A stretch of 5,022 nt of DNA, from the NCBI GenBank assembly GCA_900765105.1, contig CAAFQM010000110.1, positions 1-5,022 of the forward strand, in the 5' to 3' direction. A program made the translations under genes and the position numbers. The notes below the pieces were generated by a model, which saw only the letters and a program-made list of their open reading frames with translations, had not been told where the DNA came from and did not search any database. Below, piece after piece: positions 4,582 to 5,022 of the stretch (its first letter is position 1; each line of letters opens with the position of its first letter). This DNA is from an uncultured Faecalibacterium sp. (lineage in GTDB: Bacteria > Bacillota > Clostridia > Oscillospirales > Ruminococcaceae).

Positions 4582-5022
4582 TTACTCTCCTAACTTTTTC
4601 TCGTCCTTGGGACGGTCGTTCAGGTGGCGTTCGTGAATATCGGTGGAAAGCACCTCATCCGGCTTTACGGCATATTCGCCGGTGAAGCAGGCGGTGCAGA
4701 ATCCGCATTTTGCGTTCTTGGCCAGCTGCACCACATGTTCGGTGGACAGATAGCCCAGGGTGTCGGCTCCGATGATCTCGTTGATCTGATCTACCGTGCG
4801 GCCGGTGGCCACCAGCAGTTTCTGATCTGGGATGTCTGTGCCAAAGTAGCACGGATACTTGAAGGGCGGTGCCGACACCATGAAGTGCACTTCGGTAGCG
4901 CCTGCGTCCCGCAGAAGCTTGATGATGCGGGCGGAGGTGGTGCCGCGCACGATGGAGTCATCCACCAGCACCACGCGCTTGCCCTTGACGGTGCTGGACA
5001 CCACGTTCAGCTTGATGCGCAC
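4582..5022 (-). CDS. purF: PurF, amidophosphoribosyltransferase, C-terminal 146 residues; 5' end outside window
   Basis: PurF makes phosphoribosylamine from PRPP and glutamine, the committed and feedback-controlled first step. Only the C-terminal phosphoribosyltransferase part is present, out of roughly 470 residues; the N-terminal Ntn glutaminase domain lies beyond the window. The first codon in the window is GTG, but it is internal, since family homology runs straight off the edge. Residues 17-30 of the fragment, VVLVDDSIVRGTTS, are the PRPP-binding signature. Cys58 (in YPCYFGTD) and the C-x2-C pair Cys106/Cys109 (in KCGFCTACFTGEY) match three of the four [4Fe-4S] ligands of Bacillus subtilis PurF (Cys382, 445 and 448). 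This is therefore the iron-sulfur, oxygen-sensitive class and not the Escherichia coli class. The fragment ends in a charged tail rich in Lys, Asp and Glu. Confidence 0.97.
   Translation of the reverse strand: MRIKLNVVSSTVKGKRVVLVDDSIVRGTTSARIIKLLRDAGATEVHFMVSAPPFKYPCYFGTDIPDQKLLVATGRTVDQINEIIGADTLGYLSTEHVVQLAKNAKCGFCTACFTGEYAVKPDEVLSTDIHERHLNDRPKDEKKLGE

Noticed and set aside
3600..4685. Open plus-strand frame of 361 codons opposite purM
   Set aside because: Antisense shadow of a well-conserved gene; it also crosses the purF-purM junction, which is inconsistent with an independent gene.
5020..5022. GTG at the window edge as the start of a 146-residue protein
   Set aside because: It is an internal valine codon of purF; PurF homology is already under way at the edge and the PRPP-binding motif follows within 17 residues.

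Overview
The window is one block of a de novo purine biosynthesis operon, with every gene on the minus strand. Read in the direction of transcription (from high to low coordinates) the order is purF (3' end only), purM, purN, a monofunctional archaeal-type IMP cyclohydrolase, a monofunctional AICAR transformylase and purD (5' part only). The DNA is GC-rich with strong GC bias at third codon positions, and Shine-Dalgarno sites are of the AGGAGG type. PurF carries the cysteines of the [4Fe-4S] Bacillus-type enzyme. Together with the intergenic repeat style, this suggests a GC-rich gut Clostridium-class Firmicute, most likely Faecalibacterium or a close relative in the Ruminococcaceae/Oscillospiraceae. 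The taxon is inferred from memory of such genomes and was not searched.

Layout: 5022-4582 purF C-terminal part; 4577-3531 purM, 4 bases after purF; 3537-2941 purN, overlapping purM by 7 bases with a GTG start; 2940-2715 a gap of 226 bases filled by a hairpin-rich element bounded by inverted repeats (2741-2927); 2714-1914 IMP cyclohydrolase; 1867-686 AICAR transformylase, after a 46-base gap; 685-540 a gap of 146 bases holding a long imperfect stem with two inner hairpins (561-680); 539-3 purD N-terminal part, running off the window.

Together the genes cover the first three steps (PurF: PRPP to phosphoribosylamine; PurD: to GAR; PurN: to FGAR), the fifth (PurM: FGAM to AIR) and the last two (AICAR to FAICAR to IMP). 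The FGAR amidotransferase, AIR carboxylase, SAICAR synthetase and PurB genes are not in the window. The most distinctive feature is that the last two steps, normally done by one bifunctional PurH, are done by two adjacent separate genes. The transformylase looks like the C-terminal half of eukaryotic ATIC, and the cyclohydrolase resembles archaeal PurO.

No transposase, phage, CRISPR, tRNA or rRNA gene is visible, and no new defence or mobile system. The unexplained sequence is in the two structured intergenic gaps, which divide the operon into purFMN, the two-gene IMP module, and purD.
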